From assembly GCA_017998755.1 (NCBI GenBank), contig JAGOCL010000082.1, positions 1 to 9,041 of the forward strand: 9,041 nucleotides of DNA. The letters are read 5' to 3'. The translations under genes were made by a program, and so were the position numbers. Shown here one piece after another: positions 7,688 through 9,041 of the stretch. Below the pieces are notes generated by a model, which searched no databases, was not told the origin of the DNA, and saw only the letters and a list, made by a program, of their open reading frames with translations. The stretch comes from Spirochaetota bacterium (GTDB lineage Bacteria > Spirochaetota > GWE2-31-10 > MWDO01). Position 1 is the first letter of the stretch, and each line of letters starts with the position of its first letter.

Positions 7688-8707
7688 AGCGTTTCCCCCA
7701 ACTTCTTTTTTAGTCTCTTTTTTTTTATCGGCTTTCTCGGTATCCTTGGCCTCAACGCCTTTCTCCTCTACTACGCTTTCGTTAGCCGTTTCTACTTTTT
7801 TTGTTTTCTTTTCTACTTTTTCGGCTTCTTCTTTAACTACAGTCTTTGGAGAGCTTGATACTTCCTTTTTAACGCTTTTTGCTTTTGGAGCTTCGATTAC
7901 CGTCTCTTCGTCTCCGGTTACTTCCGCAATAGCTTCTTTATCTTTGGCGACGGCGTCGACCGATTCGATAATCTTTTCAGAAATATCATCCGCTTCCTCT
8001 TCGTCGGCAATAATGCTTATCCCTACTTCGTTATCCGCGTCGGAACAAGCGTTTGATATAATTGAACAAAAAAGGTTGATCGCTCTAATGGCGTCGTCGT
8101 TACCCGGTATCGGATAATCGACAACGTCGGGGTTACAGTTTGTATCTACGACGGCGACAACCGGGATACCCAACGTTTTAGCTTCGGCTACCGCAATTGA
8201 TTCTTTTTTGGAATCTATGATAAATAGAACTCCCGGAAGTTGATTCATATCTTTAATACCGCCGAGATTTTTTTCAAGTTTGGCTTTTTCTTTGAGAATT
8301 ACAATTTTCTCTTTCTTGGTAATAGACTCAAAAGTTCCGTCTACTTCCATTTTTTCAATTTTCTTAAGCCTTGTAATTGATTTTTTAATTGTGGTAAAGT
8401 TGGTAAGCATACCGCCAAGCCATCTGTTATTAACGTAAAACTGACCGCATTTTTCCGCTTCTCTTTGAATAGCGGCTCTGGCCTGCTTTTTAGTTCCTAC
8501 AAAAAGAACCGGTTTGTTTGATAAAACTACCTTTCTAATAACGTCGTAGGCTTTTTTGATCTCAACTATAGTCTTCTGCAGATCGATGATGTGAATTCCG
8601 TTTCTCTCGGAAAAAATAAAACGGGACATTTTCGGATCCCATCTTCTTGTTTGGTGTCCGAAATGAACTCCGGACTCTAATAAACTCTTCATTGTTACAA
8701 CCGACAA
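6854..8707 (-). CDS. rpsB-tsf: Ribosomal protein S2 / elongation factor Ts fusion
   Basis: One open frame of 617 codons carries two translation proteins. Residues 1-225 are S2, a small-subunit protein: [12 protein letters not shown] (12-23), V-G-T-K-K-Q-A (70-76), [11 protein letters not shown] (93-103) and the S2 signature V-D-T-N-C-N-P-D with [10 protein letters not shown] (187-205). Residues 235-340 are a Lys/Glu/Ala/Val-rich, probably disordered linker. Residues 341-617 are a full EF-Ts, the nucleotide exchange factor of EF-Tu: [12 protein letters not shown] (355-366), T-D-F-V (419-422, the EF-Tu-contacting Asp/Phe) and the H-V-A-A-S-S-P-Y core region (520-527). No stop or frame change separates them. 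The start is TTG at 8705-8707, with AAGGAGG (8714-8720) 6 nt upstream. Elsewhere rpsB and tsf are usually separate neighbours. Whether the product stays whole, is cleaved, or is joined by separately initiated EF-Ts is unknown; a sequencing indel is possible but unlikely because both domains and the linker read cleanly. Confidence 0.93.
   Translation of the reverse strand: MSVVTMKSLLESGVHFGHQTRRWDPKMSRFIFSERNGIHIIDLQKTIVEIKKAYDVIRKVVLSNKPVLFVGTKKQARAAIQREAEKCGQFYVNNRWLGGMLTNFTTIKKSITRLKKIEKMEVDGTFESITKKEKIVILKEKAKLEKNLGGIKDMNQLPGVLFIIDSKKESIAVAEAKTLGIPVVAVVDTNCNPDVVDYPIPGNDDAIRAINLFCSIISNACSDADNEVGISIIADEEEADDISEKIIESVDAVAKDKEAIAEVTGDEETVIEAPKAKSVKKEVSSSPKTVVKEEAEKVEKKTKKVETANESVVEEKGVEAKDTEKADKKKETKKEVGGNAMTISADQVKKLRDVTGAGMMECKKALTEAGGDFDGAVKILKEKGLADAKKRSDRDTKEGGVFIKDKGDKVAMILLGCETDFVSGNDIFKASKEKILDKVLSSKKEDLDFYKDDIQEVITQTKENVELKKVKYLDVAENQYVSTYIHGANKIGVLSVFEIDKPELKSNDQFKEFALNICLHVAASSPYYTRKEEVPQNEIAEQKSIFDKQMEESDKPANVVENIVKGKIAKYLSEICLLDQKFVKDDKVTVEKYIADTAKALGAKIEIKTFYRFTIGA
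7695..7699 (-). promoter_or_regulatory. Putative internal ribosome binding site for tsf
   Basis: On the minus strand, GGGGG stands 7 nt before an in-frame ATG at the EF-Ts domain boundary. It is encoded by Gly-Gly codons (GGG GGA) at the end of a linker otherwise built mostly from Lys, Glu, Ala, Val and Thr. It may be the relic of the original tsf ribosome site from before rpsB was extended in frame. Confidence 0.45.
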
Positions 8708-8830
8708 TTCGTTCCTCCTTAATGTAAATCGCGCTTCTCTTCCATAGACGATAAGGCCAAAGACCGTCGCTTTGTAAACTAAAAAGTTTATCAGAAAAAA
8801 CCATATTTCTCAGACCCAAAGTCCGGAAGA
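8708..8830 (-). promoter_or_regulatory. Intergenic leader between maf and rpsB-tsf with small hairpins
   Basis: These 123 nt hold the likely leader of the operon. Three small minus-strand dyads can be seen: a 5-bp stem (one G-U) with loop TTTGG at 8811-8825, an A/T stem TAAACT/AGTTTA at 8775-8790, and a GACG/CGTC outer stem enclosing GGTC-TTT-GGCC at 8747-8768. The first and last share CTTTGG. A six-T run (8795-8800) follows the first stem after 10 nt, so it might be a weak maf terminator. TTTACA at 8771-8776 resembles a -35 box, but no -10 stands at a good distance, so I do not call a promoter. S2 leaders elsewhere bind S2 for autoregulation; that role is speculative here. Confidence 0.3.
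8714..8720 (-). promoter_or_regulatory. Strong ribosome binding site for rpsB-tsf
   Basis: AAGGAGG on the minus strand is the best Shine-Dalgarno in the window and ends 6 nt before TTG at 8705-8707. It decides the TTG start over the ATG five codons later (8690-8692), which would be too far away, and it gives the usual S2 N-terminal length. Confidence 0.85.
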
Positions 8831-9041
8831 TTAAAATATATTATATTTTATTGTTTTTAGCATATCATAGAGAGTTTCCAGAGGAAGTCCGACTATATTA
8901 GTATAAGACCCCTCTATCATATCTACCGTTAGGGCAAATATCCCCTGAATTGCATATCCACCAGCATAACCTTTCCAATGATTATTGTCAAGATAGAATT
9001 TGATAAATTCTTCCGAAAAATCTTTAAACTTAACTTTAGAC
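8831..9041 (-). CDS. maf: Maf-family nucleoside triphosphate pyrophosphatase, C-terminal part
   Basis: The gene is cut by the right edge; 69 C-terminal residues are visible, ending at TAA (8831-8833). They include W-K-G-Y-A-G-G-Y-A-I-Q-G followed by E-G-S-Y-T-N-I-V-G-L-P-L, the C-terminal hallmarks of Maf/YhdE-type proteins. These cytoplasmic enzymes hydrolyse dTTP, UTP or modified nucleotides to the monophosphate and pyrophosphate, and are described as house-cleaning enzymes with links to septum formation. The N-terminal catalytic residues lie outside the window, so activity cannot be judged. It is on the same strand as rpsB-tsf, 123 nt upstream. It may read into that operon, since only a weak hairpin follows its stop. 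Confidence 0.9.
   Translation of the reverse strand, partial: SKVKFKDFSEEFIKFYLDNNHWKGYAGGYAIQGIFALTVDMIEGSYTNIVGLPLETLYDMLKTIKYNIF

Noticed and set aside
7680..8117. Plus-strand Ser/Thr/Phe-rich open frame opposite the S2/EF-Ts linker
   Set aside because: Lys/Glu codons (AAR, GAR) read backwards give Ser/Phe/Leu-rich frames free of stops; this is a composition effect.
8562..8819. Minus-strand open frame of 85 codons overlapping the rpsB leader and 5' end
   Set aside because: It overlaps the S2 N-terminus in another frame, and S2 has the strong ribosome site; no recognisable family.

Overview
The window is A+T-rich bacterial DNA that looks chromosomal and is most consistent with a spirochaete of the Treponema type. 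The order rpsB-tsf-pyrH-frr-uppS-cdsA-dxr, the form of the CdsA signature, the loose lipobox of the lipoprotein and the presence of a Uma2-family gene all fit that reading. It rests on gene content read by eye; no search was run.

The right two thirds (about 2808-8707) is a tightly packed minus-strand operon running right to left: S2/EF-Ts, pyrH, frr, uppS, cdsA, dxr. Its genes are 1-2 nt apart or overlap by 4-11 nt. It joins translation (ribosomal protein S2, EF-Ts, ribosome recycling factor) with UMP kinase and with lipid and envelope precursor steps: the MEP isoprenoid pathway (Dxr), undecaprenyl diphosphate (UppS) and CDP-diacylglycerol (CdsA). Three of the six reading frames start with TTG. 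The 3' end of a maf-type nucleotide pyrophosphatase gene enters at the right edge, 123 nt upstream of the operon.

The left third holds two plus-strand accessory genes, a 636-residue predicted lipoprotein of unknown function and a Uma2-family (DUF820) nuclease-fold protein. A perfect 16-bp hairpin lies between them. The Uma2 gene converges on dxr with a 40-nt gap, at the place where rseP often follows dxr in other bacteria.

The most notable feature is that rpsB and tsf form one uninterrupted 617-codon frame. A folded S2 and a complete EF-Ts are joined by a charged linker of about 105 residues. Just before the expected EF-Ts start, the linker keeps a G-rich Shine-Dalgarno-like stretch and an in-frame ATG. 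The locus may therefore make a true fusion, a fusion plus free EF-Ts, or a processed polyprotein. I see no CRISPR array, phage, insertion sequence, tRNA, rRNA or defence cassette, and nothing I would call a wholly new system.
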